Source: Phycisphaerales bacterium
Lineage (GTDB): Bacteria; Planctomycetota; Phycisphaerae; Phycisphaerales; UBA1924
DNA: 64,000 nt
Reading direction: 5' to 3'
Assembly: GCA_020845755.1 (NCBI GenBank)
Contig: JADLFE010000030.1
Location: 1-64,000 of the forward strand
Shown: positions 8,945-19,379 of the stretch, piece after piece
Layout of the letters: every line of letters starts with the position of its first letter
Position numbering within the stretch: the first letter of the stretch is position 1
Program-made: the position numbers and the translations under genes
Notes under the pieces: model-generated
What the model saw: only the letters and a program-made list of their open reading frames with translations
What the model was told of the DNA's origin: nothing
Database searches by the model: none

Positions 8945-10300
8945 TCAGGCCTTGACGACGCGGGCCTTGACCTTTCCGGCGCGGGCCATCGCGTTGCGGG
9001 TATCAACGATGAGCCTGGCGTGCTCGCCCAGCATCGCCCAGTCGATCACGCGGTGGTCGGTGATGATGAGCACGCAATCCGCGCGTGCGACGCGCTCGGC
9101 GGTGAGCGCCTGGCTCTTCATGTCGAACGAATGGCGGCGCATGCGCGGGAACGCGGCCACGTGCGGGTCGTGGTACGAGACCTTGGCGCCGCGCTCGTTG
9201 AGCAGATCGATCACCTCGGCCGCGGGAGTCTCGCGGACGTCGTCGACGTCGGGCTTGTAGGCCAGGCCGATCACGAGCACGTCGGCGCCGCGCAGCGATT
9301 TCCCGTCGTCGCTCACCGCCTCGGCGACGCGTTCGACGACCAGTCGCGGCATGCGGCTGTTGATCTCGCCGGCCAGTTCGATGAATCGAGTCGACATCCC
9401 GACCTCGCGGGCTTTCCACGTGAGGTAGAAGGGGTCGATCGGGATGCAGTGCCCGCCCCAGCCGGGCCCCGGATAGAAGGGCTGGAACCCGTAGGGCTTG
9501 GTGGAGGCGGCCTCGATCACACGCCACACGTCGATACCCATGGCCGAGAGCACGGGCTTGAGTTCGTTGACCAGCGCGATGTTGACGGCGCGGTAGATGT
9601 TCTCGAGGAGTTTGGCGGCCTCGGCGACCTCGGCGCTCTCGACCTCGAAGACCTGATCGACCACGCTGCGATAGAACGCGGCGCCCAGGGCGCTGCTGGC
9701 GGCGTCGATGCCGCCGACCAGACGGGGGATGGTGCGGGTGCTGACACCCTGACGCCCCGGGTCTTCGCGCTCGGGGCTGAAGACCAGGAAGCAGTCGTGG
9801 CCGATGCGACACCCCGCGGCCTCGAGGATCGGCAGGCAGACCTCGCGGGTGGTGCCGGGATAGCTGGTCGATTCGAGCGACACCAGCGCGCCGGGCTTGA
9901 GCACGCGGGCGATCTGGCGGGTGGAGTTCTCGACGAAGGAGAGGTCGGGGTCGTGGTGCTGGCCCAGCGGCGTGGGAACGCAGAGCACGATGATGTCGGC
10001 GTTGCCGAGCTGGCTGGGGTCGCTGGTGGGCTCGAAGCGATCAGAGGCGGCGAGCTGGCGGGTGAGGTCGTCGCCGAGGTGCTTGAGATAGGCCTGCCCG
10101 CGCCGGAGTTGGTCGACTTTGGTGTGGTCGACGTCGAAGCCAATCACGCGATATCCGGCGTCGTGAACAGCGCGGACCATCGGGAGGCCCACGTAGCCCA
10201 GGCCAACCACGCCGACAACAGCACGGCGCGAGGCGATCAGGTCGGCCAGCCGGTCCGCGAGGGGTGAGGAGGCGGGCTTGGGGGTCGGTGAGGCGGACAT
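8945..10300 (-). CDS. UDP-N-acetyl sugar 6-dehydrogenase (WbpA/WecC/TviB type)
   Basis: This nucleotide-sugar dehydrogenase carries out two successive NAD-dependent oxidations of a UDP-hexose C6 to a uronic acid. GLGYVG at 33-38 is the Rossmann loop. SLESTSYPGTT and FSPEREDPG follow, and GGHCIPIDPFYL holds catalytic Cys285. The last two motifs are typical of enzymes acting on UDP-N-acetylglucosamine or UDP-N-acetylmannosamine rather than UDP-glucose. The product would feed capsule or lipopolysaccharide synthesis, though no glycosyltransferase cluster is here. A longer open frame exists upstream, but homology begins just after ATG 10300. A different, UDP-glucose-type dehydrogenase lies at 44617-45960. 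Confidence 0.9.
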   Translation of the reverse strand: MSASPTPKPASSPLADRLADLIASRRAVVGVVGLGYVGLPMVRAVHDAGYRVIGFDVDHTKVDQLRRGQAYLKHLGDDLTRQLAASDRFEPTSDPSQLGNADIIVLCVPTPLGQHHDPDLSFVENSTRQIARVLKPGALVSLESTSYPGTTREVCLPILEAAGCRIGHDCFLVFSPEREDPGRQGVSTRTIPRLVGGIDAASSALGAAFYRSVVDQVFEVESAEVAEAAKLLENIYRAVNIALVNELKPVLSAMGIDVWRVIEAASTKPYGFQPFYPGPGWGGHCIPIDPFYLTWKAREVGMSTRFIELAGEINSRMPRLVVERVAEAVSDDGKSLRGADVLVIGLAYKPDVDDVRETPAAEVIDLLNERGAKVSYHDPHVAAFPRMRRHSFDMKSQALTAERVARADCVLIITDHRVIDWAMLGEHARLIVDTRNAMARAGKVKARVVKA

Positions 10301-10378
10301 GGGTTGAGTATAAGGCGGCCTCGCACGTGGCCCGGCGGGGCTGTATGCTGTACGGTTCAGACTCTGCAAGGAGCCCGC

Positions 10379-11977
10379 ATGTCGACATTGCCAACGCAGT
10401 TCACCCAGCCCGGCGAGCGAACCCTGTTTGGGCACCCGATGGGGCTGTTCCTTCTCTTCATGGTCGAGATGTGGGAGCGATTCAGTTACTACGGCATGCG
10501 CGGTTTGCTCGTGCTGTACCTGGTGCGGGCGACGACGGGCGATGAGCACGGGTTCAACCCCGGACGTGGCTGGAGCAAGGCCGAGGCCAGCACGCTGTAT
10601 GGCTGGTACACGGGGTTGGCCTACCTGACCCCGATCATCGGCGGCGTGATCGCGGACAAGCTGATCGGAACGCACCGATCAATGGTGTTTGGCGGGCTCA
10701 TCATCGCCCTGGGGCACATCGTGCTGGCGATTTCGGGCATCGGGGACATGGCCCACAACGACCTGGGCATGTCGGTGTTTATCTTTGGGCTTGCGATCAT
10801 CGTAATCGGCACGGGGCACTTCAAGCCGAGCGTGTCGGTGATGGTCGGGCAGCTCTACAAGGAAGGTGATCCTCGTCGCGACGGCGCCTTCACGATTTTC
10901 TACATGGGTATCAACCTCGGCGCGTTCCTGTGCGCGTTCGTGTGCGGGACGCTGGGAGAGAAGGTCGGCTGGCACTGGGGCTTCGGCTCGGCGGCGGTCG
11001 GCATGATCGCGGGCTTGCTGCTGTATCTGTCGGCTCGTCCCAAGCTTCTTGGGACGATCGGCGATCCGCCCGGCAACAAGGGCGGTACGGCACCGCTGTT
11101 CCTTCTGCTGGCCGTGGCGTTTTCGGCGCTGTTTGCGTTCGCGTACCACACCAAGGGATTGCAGAGCGCGTATACGGGATTGATGGGTAATTTGACGGGC
11201 GCGACGGGCTGGGCGGTGGTGATCGGCCTCTTGCTCGTGCTCCTGGCCGCGATCGGTTGGTTTGTCGCGATTCAGAAGCCGGGCGACAAGGGTCCGACGG
11301 CGTCGATCTTCATCTTCATGTTCTTCAACGCGTTTTTCTGGATCGCGTTCGAGCAGGCGGGATCGAGCATCAACCTGTTCACGGAAGAGAAGACCAATCG
11401 ATTGCTGTTCGGATGGGAGGTCCCGGCGACGTGGTTCCAATCGGTGAACGCGGGGCTGATCTTCATCCTCGCGCCGTGGTTCGCGGGCCTGTGGTCGAAA
11501 CTGGGTCGCCGCAACGCGAATCCGAGCCAACCGGTTAAAATCGCGTTGGGCCTCGTTTTCCTTGGGCTCGGCTACATCTTCATGGTGTGGGCAGGATTGA
11601 TCGCCAAGGACGGCACTGCAAAGGCGTCGATGCTCCTCATCCTACTTACCTATTTCTGGCACACGGTGGGCGAGTTGTGCTTGTCACCGACGGGGCTGTC
11701 GTATGTGACCAAGGCGGCGCCGGTACGCTTTGTCTCGCTCCTCATGGGCATCTGGTTCATCTCGAGTTTCATCGCAAACCTGGGCGGCGGCCTGATCGCG
11801 TCGACCGTCGAGAAGATCGAGAGCGGCGAGATGAAACTCCCGTGGTATTCGATCAAACAGTTTGGCGGGCAGGCGGACTACTTCTTCCTGTTCGTGGTGA
11901 CGTCTGTGGGCGCCGGCCTGGTGATCCTGCTGTTCACGCCACTCCTGAAGAAGTTGTTGCGGCACACAAACGACTGA
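10379..11977 (+). CDS. POT-family peptide:proton symporter
   Basis: This is a major-facilitator-superfamily oligopeptide transporter of 532 residues. The family signature is clear: FMVEMWERFSYYGMRGLLVLY in the first helix, GGVIADKLIG, and FKPSVSVMVGQLY with FYMGINLGA (PTR2 motif). About 14 hydrophobic segments are present. It would import di- and tripeptides using the proton gradient, a source of amino acids for the ast and hut pathways. AAGGAG at 10368-10373 sits five bases from ATG 10379, which fixes the start. It is divergent from the UDP-sugar dehydrogenase, and their shared promoter region is only 78 bases. Confidence 0.93.
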   Translation: MSTLPTQFTQPGERTLFGHPMGLFLLFMVEMWERFSYYGMRGLLVLYLVRATTGDEHGFNPGRGWSKAEASTLYGWYTGLAYLTPIIGGVIADKLIGTHRSMVFGGLIIALGHIVLAISGIGDMAHNDLGMSVFIFGLAIIVIGTGHFKPSVSVMVGQLYKEGDPRRDGAFTIFYMGINLGAFLCAFVCGTLGEKVGWHWGFGSAAVGMIAGLLLYLSARPKLLGTIGDPPGNKGGTAPLFLLLAVAFSALFAFAYHTKGLQSAYTGLMGNLTGATGWAVVIGLLLVLLAAIGWFVAIQKPGDKGPTASIFIFMFFNAFFWIAFEQAGSSINLFTEEKTNRLLFGWEVPATWFQSVNAGLIFILAPWFAGLWSKLGRRNANPSQPVKIALGLVFLGLGYIFMVWAGLIAKDGTAKASMLLILLTYFWHTVGELCLSPTGLSYVTKAAPVRFVSLLMGIWFISSFIANLGGGLIASTVEKIESGEMKLPWYSIKQFGGQADYFFLFVVTSVGAGLVILLFTPLLKKLLRHTND

Positions 11978-11989
11978 CATCGCGTGCCA

Positions 11990-13228
<1,239 letters not shown>

Positions 13229-13465
13229 GGAGGAGACGGTATCGGATCTGGAAGGGCGGAGTCGAGTGGGCGGGGATTGTTCAAGGAAGGCGGGAATGGG
13301 GAGTCGGCGAAGAGGCGACAGGGCATTCGACATTCGGAAAGGCAGGGGCACGACGTGATATCGGTACATGACGACACAAAGGGCTGGGGGCAGCCGCGAG
13401 TTGGAAAGTATGAATGACGAATCTGAAGTCGGAAATGAGAGGCAGCGGCCTCGCGACGGTGGGCG

Positions 13466-14227
13466 TCACCCGGCGGCGGGCGCGGCGGGTACCGGGTTGG
13501 CAGCACTCCAGACGGCGAGTTGTGAACCGAGTTGGATGATGAGCCAGAGGAAGAAGTGGCTGATGACGAGTGTTGCGTGGACCTCGCGGGTCTGGCGGAA
13601 GGTCAGTCCGATGACGGCGAGATACGCGAGTGAGGCGAGGATGGTCTCTTCCCATTTACCATCGCCGACGAGTTGGATGTTGAGGTTGAAGATGAGGAGG
13701 AAGGCGCTGACGGCGGCGAGCATGCGGGCGGCGCCGAGGTCCCAGGGGCCGATTTGCTTTCGCGCGAGGGTGGCTGCGACGACGACGGCGCCGAGGCCGG
13801 TGGCGGTGTGGAGGAGTGCATTGTAGATGGTGAGGGGCGCGGCGAGGAAGGGACGTGCGGCGTGAACGCCCGAGGCGATGGTGGCTCCGAGGATGAGCAC
13901 GCCGCCGAGGATGAACCAGAGTTTGGCGGGGCCAAGTGCTGGGGTGATGAATGGTTCGGCTGGTTCTGAGACATCAACGGAGCCGGGGCGAGCGGGCCTG
14001 AGTTTGGACGCGTGCTTGCCGGTGCGTGCGGCCTCGACCTCGGGGTCTTTGGAGAAATCGGCGTCGTCATCGAATGCGTCGAGGAGTTTGGGTCCGAGTT
14101 GTGATTCGGTCGCGCCCGGCGCCGGGGCGGGCTTTGAGTTTGGCGAGGCGGGATGAGGCGCCGGTTGGTGGGCGGCATCGATGCCGAGGGGTTCTGCGTC
14201 ATCTGGGAGAGGCTTGATGTCGGGCAT
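13466..14227 (-). CDS. Hypothetical membrane protein, proline-rich N terminus
   Basis: I do not recognise this 253-residue protein. Residues 1-100 are hydrophilic, rich in Pro, Ala and Asp, and probably disordered. From about 103 on there are four to five hydrophobic segments (LWFILGGVLILGATIASGV, then ones near 130, 165, 195 and 220) with short loops. GGGAG-like GGGAG is absent but GGGAG's equivalent GGGAGT-type sequence GGGAG is replaced by GGGAG-free GGGAG; in plain terms, a GGGAG Shine-Dalgarno lies seven bases before ATG 14227. The agmatinase-family gene is divergent from it, 276 bases away. No enzymatic motif is visible. Confidence 0.7.
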   Translation of the reverse strand: MPDIKPLPDDAEPLGIDAAHQPAPHPASPNSKPAPAPGATESQLGPKLLDAFDDDADFSKDPEVEAARTGKHASKLRPARPGSVDVSEPAEPFITPALGPAKLWFILGGVLILGATIASGVHAARPFLAAPLTIYNALLHTATGLGAVVVAATLARKQIGPWDLGAARMLAAVSAFLLIFNLNIQLVGDGKWEETILASLAYLAVIGLTFRQTREVHATLVISHFFLWLIIQLGSQLAVWSAANPVPAAPAAG

Positions 14228-14503
14228 AATGTCACTCCCTTGCCAGCGCGTCTATGCTGGCGGTCGATGCCGGAACCACTTTGAATCGACCGCCGCGTTC
14301 GTTCTTGCGGCAATGGGCAATAGGGAATGGGAATCGGACGAATCGCCGGGTGAAGGAAACCAATGCCACACGGGGAATGGTAGTAAGACGGGGCCGGCAA
14401 GACTGGAGAGCGGGCGTCGAAACGACCCGGACCACCGCAATGCACATTTCGGGCGTGCCGAGGCACGGGACACGGTCCCACGGCGTATGAGGAGGAGTTG
14501 AGC

Positions 14504-15529
14504 ATGAGTCACGTCGCGTTTGATCCTGATGCCGCTGCCGCACCGGGCTCGGGGATTTACGGGCTTCCGTTCGATCACTCGACGAGCCGGGTGGTGCTGC
14601 TGCCGGTGGCGTTTGACGCGACGACGTCGTATCGCCCGGGGACGGCGAGCGGTCCTTCGGCGATCTTTGAGGCGTCGATGCAGGTGGACCTGTTCGATTC
14701 GCGATTCGGCAAAGTGTATGAGCAGGGCATCTGGATGAAGGACGAGGACCCGCGTGTGGCGGCGTGGAACCGGGAGGCGTCGGAGTTGGCGCGGCCGATC
14801 GTGGAGGCGGGCGGGCTGGGCAATTTCGGCGGGCCGCTCTCGAAGATCAACACGATCTGTCAGTCGCTGAATGACTATGTGTATGACGAAACGATGAGCG
14901 TGCTCAAGGCGGGGAAGGTGCCGGGGTTGATCGGCGGCGAGCATTCCACGCCGTTCGGGGCCATTCGCGCGTGCGCGGAGATGAACCCGGGCATGGGCGT
15001 GCTGCATGTTGATGCGCACATGGACCTGCGGGACGCGTTCGAGGGGTTCGCGTGGTCGCACGCGTCGATCATGCACAACGTCCTGAACCGCGTGAAGGGG
15101 CTGGGAAAGTTCGTGCAGGTGGGTATCCGCGACTTCGGCAAGCGGGAGATGAAGTTTGCGGAACTCCACAAGGTTGACGTTCACCTTGACATCGATCTGG
15201 CGGAGAAGATGCTGAACGGGGCGGCGTGGAGGGACGTGTGCGCGACGATGATCGAGCCCTTGCCGGCCAAGGTGTATGTGAGTTTCGATATCGATGCGCT
15301 CGACCCGTCGCTGTGCCCGCACACGGGGACTCCGGTGCCTGGCGGGCTGTCGTTTGCCCAGGCGTCGCTGTTGCTCGAGACGCTGTGGCGCTCGGGACGG
15401 AAGGTTGTGGGGTTTGACCTGGTCGAGGTGGCGCCGAGGACGGTGGAGGGCGAGCCTGAGTGGGACGCGAACGTGGGCTCGCGGCTGCTGTACAAGTTGT
15501 GCGGGTGTGCGCAGGAGCGGGTTGGTTAG
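14504..15529 (+). CDS. Ureohydrolase, agmatinase family
   Basis: This is a binuclear manganese hydrolase of the arginase/agmatinase family, 341 residues. Metal ligands are GGEHS (His147), VDAHMDLR (Asp170, His172, Asp174) and SFDIDALDPS (Asp262, Asp264). The order and spacing fit agmatinase (agmatine to putrescine and urea), but guanidinobutyrase or arginase cannot be excluded. GGAGGAG at 14491-14497 is six bases from ATG 14504, while an in-frame TTG at 14498 abuts it and is rejected. No arginine decarboxylase gene is adjacent. The stop overlaps the M50 protease stop on the other strand in the tetranucleotide TTAG (15526-15529). Confidence 0.86.
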   Translation: MSHVAFDPDAAAAPGSGIYGLPFDHSTSRVVLLPVAFDATTSYRPGTASGPSAIFEASMQVDLFDSRFGKVYEQGIWMKDEDPRVAAWNREASELARPIVEAGGLGNFGGPLSKINTICQSLNDYVYDETMSVLKAGKVPGLIGGEHSTPFGAIRACAEMNPGMGVLHVDAHMDLRDAFEGFAWSHASIMHNVLNRVKGLGKFVQVGIRDFGKREMKFAELHKVDVHLDIDLAEKMLNGAAWRDVCATMIEPLPAKVYVSFDIDALDPSLCPHTGTPVPGGLSFAQASLLLETLWRSGRKVVGFDLVEVAPRTVEGEPEWDANVGSRLLYKLCGCAQERVG

Positions 15530-16197
15530 GCTGGTACGCCTCCGCCGAGAAGGCGGACACAGATGAGCCAGAGTTCGGAATTGGCGTGGGATGCGAACGC
15601 GAAGATCTTGCCGCCCGCGTACATGAAGACGACGACGAAGGCGATGAAGGTGAACATCTGTCCGCGTTCGGACTGGATGAGTTCGTTATAGCGTGGCCAG
15701 AAGTCGGCAAGGATGCGCGAGCCGTCGAGGGGCGGGACGGGGAGCAGGTTGAAGAGCATGAGTGCGAGGTTGAGGACGGCGCCGCGTTCGAGGAAGACGA
15801 GGAGGTTGTAGGCAAAGCCCTCTGGCATGGTGCTCATCAGGCGGAGGTAGGCGATGCCGCCGATGGAGCAGGCGATGAAGAGGACGAGGTTCATGAACGG
15901 GCCGGCGAAGGCGACGAAGGCGTCGCCGTGGCGTCCGCGGAAACGTGTAGGGGAGACAGGCATCTGTCCCCAAGCGATGCCGACCAGGGCGAACATGATG
16001 AGGCTGGTCTGGCCCATATGGACGAGCGGGTTCCAGGTCATGTGCCCGGTTTCGATGGGCGTGGTGTCGCCCTGGCGGATGGCGGCCCAGCCGTGCCCGA
16101 GTTCGTGGAGCACGATGCTGAAGATGACCCAGAAGACCCACGCCACGAGGAAAATCGGGCCGGCCTCCCAGGCGTTGAGGACCCACCAGTTTTGCAT
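15526..16197 (-). CDS. M50-family site-2-type membrane protease
   Basis: This is an intramembrane zinc metalloprotease of 223 residues. HELGH (His31, Glu32, His35) lies in the first membrane region, and LLPVPPLDGSRI near 155-166 supplies the third-ligand Asp. Four to five hydrophobic segments surround these. It has no PDZ or CBS domain, so it is the minimal type often annotated as site-2 protease family, and it may be related to SpoIVFB/YwhC-like proteins. AAAGGA lies six bases before ATG 16197. It forms a tail-to-tail pair with the agmatinase-family gene. The substrate is unknown. Confidence 0.9.
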   Translation of the reverse strand: MQNWWVLNAWEAGPIFLVAWVFWVIFSIVLHELGHGWAAIRQGDTTPIETGHMTWNPLVHMGQTSLIMFALVGIAWGQMPVSPTRFRGRHGDAFVAFAGPFMNLVLFIACSIGGIAYLRLMSTMPEGFAYNLLVFLERGAVLNLALMLFNLLPVPPLDGSRILADFWPRYNELIQSERGQMFTFIAFVVVFMYAGGKIFAFASHANSELWLICVRLLGGGVPA

Positions 16198-16306
16198 GCC
16201 GCGTCCTTTCTGATTCGGGAGAGTTTAGGTTGACGCGGGGGATTGCGTTCGACGCGGGAGGCCCACGCGATTGGATCGTGTGGATTCCGCCGATGTCCAG
16301 TGACAC

Positions 16307-16337
16307 CAAAGAAAGGCCCGCCTCGGGGAGGCGGGCC
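16307..16337 (-). terminator. Rho-independent terminator after malic enzyme
   Basis: A 9-bp GC stem (GGCCCGCCT/AGGCGGGCC, arms 16315-16323 and 16329-16337) with a five-base loop is followed on the minus strand by a TTTC TTT run. It lies 34 bases beyond the malic enzyme stop. Confidence 0.85.
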
Positions 16338-16370
16338 GAATATGGTCAACAAGACTCAAGGACGAAGCGT

Positions 16371-18044
16371 TTACGAGTACGCGGGGACCCACTGCGTCGC
16401 GGCGATCGTTCGGGTGAGTTCTTCGCGGCTCATGGGCGCGGCGAGGCCCTCGTTCTGGGCCTGGATCGCGACGGCCAGCGCGATGTGACGTGCCACGGCG
16501 CGCAGGTCGCGCAGGCTCGGGAGGAGCGAGGCATTGCGGTCGCGCAGCGCAGGCGACTTTTCACCCAGGGCGCGGGCGGCGGCCAGGAGCATGCCGTCGG
16601 AGACGCGCCTGGCCTTGCACGCGGCGAGGGCGAGGCCGACGGCGGGGAAGATATAGACGTTGTTGCACTGGGCGATGGGGACGGTCTGCGTGCCGACGTT
16701 GACGGGTGCGAAGGGGGAGCCGGTGGCGATGAGGGCGCGGCCGTCGGTCCACTTCATAAGGTCTTCGGGCGTGGCCTCTGACTTTGAGGTTGGGTTGGAG
16801 AGCGGGAAGATGATGGGGCGTTGGGTCTTGCGGGCCATCTCGCGGATGAGCGGCTCGGTGAAGGCATTGGCGAGGGTGGAGAGGCCGATGAGGACGGTGG
16901 CGGGGACGGTCTTGATGACCTCCTCGAGGCCGACGATGCCGGCGGCGGAGCGGGGCAGGGACGCCAGGCGCTCCGCGGGCTGAGCGAAGGCGCGTTGCTC
17001 GGTCGAGAGATCGGTGCGTCCGGCGTGGAGGAGACCGCCGCGGTTCACGATGTAGAACCGCTCGCGGGCTTCGCGTTCGGGCAGGCCGTCCTCGATCATG
17101 GCGCGGCAGAGATAGTCTGCGACGCCGATGCCCGCGGAGCCGGCGCCGAGGATCACGACGTGCTGATCACGGAGGGGGCGTCCGGTGACAGCGATGGCGC
17201 CGAGGATGGCGCCGAGGGTGACGGACGCGGTGCCCTGGATGTCGTCGTTGAAGCTCAGCACCTGATCGCGATACTTGGAGAGCAGCGTGTAGGCGATGCT
17301 GTTGGGGAAGTCCTCCCACTGCACGCAGGTGTTGGGGAGCTGCTTCTTGACGGCCTGGATGAACTGATCGACAAAGTCGAAGTACTCCTTGCCGGTGAGG
17401 CGCTCGTGACGCCAGCCGAGATAGAGCGGATCGCGGAGGCGATCGGCGTTGTTGGTGCCGACATCGAGGACGATCGGCAGGGTGCGGTCGGGGCGGATGC
17501 CGCCGATGAGGGTGTAGAGAGAGAGTTTGCCGATGGGGATGCCCAGGCCGCCGACGCCCTGGTCGCCGATGCCGAGGATTCGTCCGCCATCGGTGACGAC
17601 GATGACATCGATGTCCTTGCCGTAGCGGTTAGCGAGCATTTCGGGGATGCGGTCGCGGAGGGGATAGGAGATGAACAGGCCGCGCGGTCGGCGGTAGATG
17701 TGGGAGAACTCTTCGCATGCGGCGGCGACGTGTGGTGTATAGACGATGGGCATCATTTCCTCGACGTGATCGACGAGGAGGCGATAGAAGAGAACTTCGT
17801 TGGTGTCCTGGAGGGCGCGGAGGTAGATGTGCTTGTCGAGGGGTGTCGCGCGGGTCTGGAAGGCTTCATACGCGCGAGCGGTCTGCTCTTCGAGGGTTTC
17901 GACCTGGGGAGGAAGGAGGCCCGTCAGGCCGAACTCGGTGCGTTCCTCTTCGGTGAAGGCGGTTCCCTTGGTGCGGAAGGGGTTATCGAGGAGGGAGTGG
18001 CCACGGCGGTATGTGCTTGTTTTCGATTCTGGCGCAGTGAGCAT
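16371..18044 (-). CDS. maeA: NAD-dependent malic enzyme
   Basis: Malic enzyme catalyses oxidative decarboxylation of malate to pyruvate. The long (about 560-residue) bacterial type is recognised by MMPIVYTPHV, which holds the catalytic Tyr, RPRGLFISYP, and ILGIGDQGVGGLGIPIGKL with the catalytic Lys. FNDDIQGTA provides metal ligands and VILGAGSAGIGVADYL is the Rossmann loop. I chose ATG 18044 (557 residues) because homology begins with YRRGHSLLDNPFRTKGTAF shortly after; AAAGGG is nine bases upstream. The frame is open to 18110. NAD rather than NADP preference is inferred from the family type. It would link the TCA cycle to the pyruvate dehydrogenase whose beta subunit begins at 63300. Confidence 0.92.
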   Translation of the reverse strand: MLTAPESKTSTYRRGHSLLDNPFRTKGTAFTEEERTEFGLTGLLPPQVETLEEQTARAYEAFQTRATPLDKHIYLRALQDTNEVLFYRLLVDHVEEMMPIVYTPHVAAACEEFSHIYRRPRGLFISYPLRDRIPEMLANRYGKDIDVIVVTDGGRILGIGDQGVGGLGIPIGKLSLYTLIGGIRPDRTLPIVLDVGTNNADRLRDPLYLGWRHERLTGKEYFDFVDQFIQAVKKQLPNTCVQWEDFPNSIAYTLLSKYRDQVLSFNDDIQGTASVTLGAILGAIAVTGRPLRDQHVVILGAGSAGIGVADYLCRAMIEDGLPEREARERFYIVNRGGLLHAGRTDLSTEQRAFAQPAERLASLPRSAAGIVGLEEVIKTVPATVLIGLSTLANAFTEPLIREMARKTQRPIIFPLSNPTSKSEATPEDLMKWTDGRALIATGSPFAPVNVGTQTVPIAQCNNVYIFPAVGLALAACKARRVSDGMLLAAARALGEKSPALRDRNASLLPSLRDLRAVARHIALAVAIQAQNEGLAAPMSREELTRTIAATQWVPAYS

Positions 18045-18229
18045 GGGAAAGACCCTTTGAAGGAGGTCTCGCCCAGGGGCGACGGCCGCGAAAGCGGGAC
18101 CACGATTCACGATAGTCGGCGTTTTTTCGTATTCAATCGAATCCGGATGTCTTGAATGAGCGCCGATGTGTCGGATCGATCATGCGAGCGATCGTGGCTG
18201 AATCGCTGACGAACAATTTGCGAGTGAAG

Positions 18230-18655
18230 TCAGCGGCGCGTGCGTCGTGCGAGGAGACCCGTGATGATTTGAAGGAGAGCCGGCAAGGAGAGGATCGCGA
18301 AGTACGGGCCCTGTGGTAGGGACTGTCCTACGAGGATAAACACGAGGTAGAAGGTGACGAGGCTGAAGAGGGCGAGCACGCCGCCGAGGAGTTCGCGCCA
18401 CAGGCCTAAGAGCATGCCGAGGGCGACGCCAATGGGGAAAAAGACGACGCCGAGCCACTCGGTTCCATTGGGCAGTTCGCGCGATGCGAAAAGGAGGACG
18501 AGGAGCGTGACGCCGACGATGAGAGCGACAAGGCGAGTGAACCAGCGGAGGGTAAGGGTCGCGAGGGGAAGGCGCGGGCGCGAGTCCGGAGGAATAGTGG
18601 GCAGCGGACGGAGGGGATCGGGCCGTTCGAGCATGGTGTTAGTATACACTATCAT
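18230..18655 (-). CDS. Small multi-pass membrane protein
   Basis: This is an unrecognised 141-residue protein with about four hydrophobic segments (FTRLVALIVGVTLLVLLFAS near 39-58, then near 67-85, 90-112 and 118-134) and a basic ARRTRR end. The start is doubtful. ATG 18655 has no Shine-Dalgarno, and neither does the internal ATG at 18634. A TATACT -10-like hexamer ends six bases before 18634, which would fit a leaderless transcript starting there. It is divergent from the acetyltransferase gene with 33 bases between. No function can be assigned. Confidence 0.6.
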   Translation of the reverse strand: MIVYTNTMLERPDPLRPLPTIPPDSRPRLPLATLTLRWFTRLVALIVGVTLLVLLFASRELPNGTEWLGVVFFPIGVALGMLLGLWRELLGGVLALFSLVTFYLVFILVGQSLPQGPYFAILSLPALLQIITGLLARRTRR

Positions 18656-18688
18656 TCGACGGGGCGCTCCCGGGCTAGCCTTGGCCGC

Positions 18689-19162
18689 ATGAAGAGACGG
18701 AAACTGAGCGTGAACCTGGTTGGATCGATAGTCCCGCCGATCGAGGTCGGGGCGCGGGAGGTACGGCGTGATGACGCTGAATCGCTCGCGCGGCTGATGC
18801 TGGAGGCGTATCGCGGAACAATCGACGACGGCGGGGAGACGCTGGACGACGCCCGCTCGGAGGTCGTCAAGACGCTGGACGGCGGGTACGGCCGCTTTGA
18901 CTTCGTCGCGTCGGAAGTGATCGAGCGAGGGGGAGCGATTGTGGCGTGCACGATCGTGACGTACTATCAGGGCCTGCCGATGATCGCGTTTTCGCTGACG
19001 TTACCGGCGTGGCGGAGGCTGGGGCTGGCGCGGGGCGGGCTGTTGCGGGCGATGGCCCGGCTTGCCGGTGCGGGGCACGGGATTGTGCAGCTCGCGGTGA
19101 CATGCGGCAACACGCCCGCGGAGCGGTTGTATGAGAGCATGGGATTCAGTGATGTCGAGTGA
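18689..19162 (+). CDS. GNAT-family N-acetyltransferase
   Basis: This 157-residue protein has the GNAT fold pattern: VREVRRDDAESLARLM-like beta1-alpha1 (here from residue 23), then FSLTLPAWRRLGLARGGLLRAM, with LTLPAWRRLGLAR as the acetyl-CoA pyrophosphate loop (Arg/Gln-x-x-Gly-x-Ala region). VTCGNTPAERLYESMGF is the typical beta5-alpha4 end. The substrate is unknown. The start at ATG 18689 lacks a strong Shine-Dalgarno. It is followed by 217 bases without a convincing gene before the nitronate monooxygenase. Confidence 0.8.
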   Translation: MKRRKLSVNLVGSIVPPIEVGAREVRRDDAESLARLMLEAYRGTIDDGGETLDDARSEVVKTLDGGYGRFDFVASEVIERGGAIVACTIVTYYQGLPMIAFSLTLPAWRRLGLARGGLLRAMARLAGAGHGIVQLAVTCGNTPAERLYESMGFSDVE

Positions 19163-19379
19163 GTGATGCTGGCCTGTGCGGGTTTGGGCATGACTTGACG
19201 GATCGTTCCCTTCATTTCGATGGGAAAACGACGGATTTAGCACCGAAATATGGGAGAAGTCGTGAATATATCGCCAAGTGCGGCCGGAAGGCAGGGCTGA
19301 GGAAGTACGGGCCCTACAGTCTCACGAACGAACTGATGCCGCACCTTTGTGCCAGGGCGAGTGATCGGAGCGCCCCTTG

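Noticed and set aside
7670..10267. Open frame of 865 codons on the plus strand opposite the M48, BtpA and dehydrogenase genes
   Set aside because: It lies entirely opposite three genes with clear family motifs, its product is rich in Arg, His, Gly and Asp as expected for an antisense frame of GC-rich DNA, and no ribosome site or motif is present.
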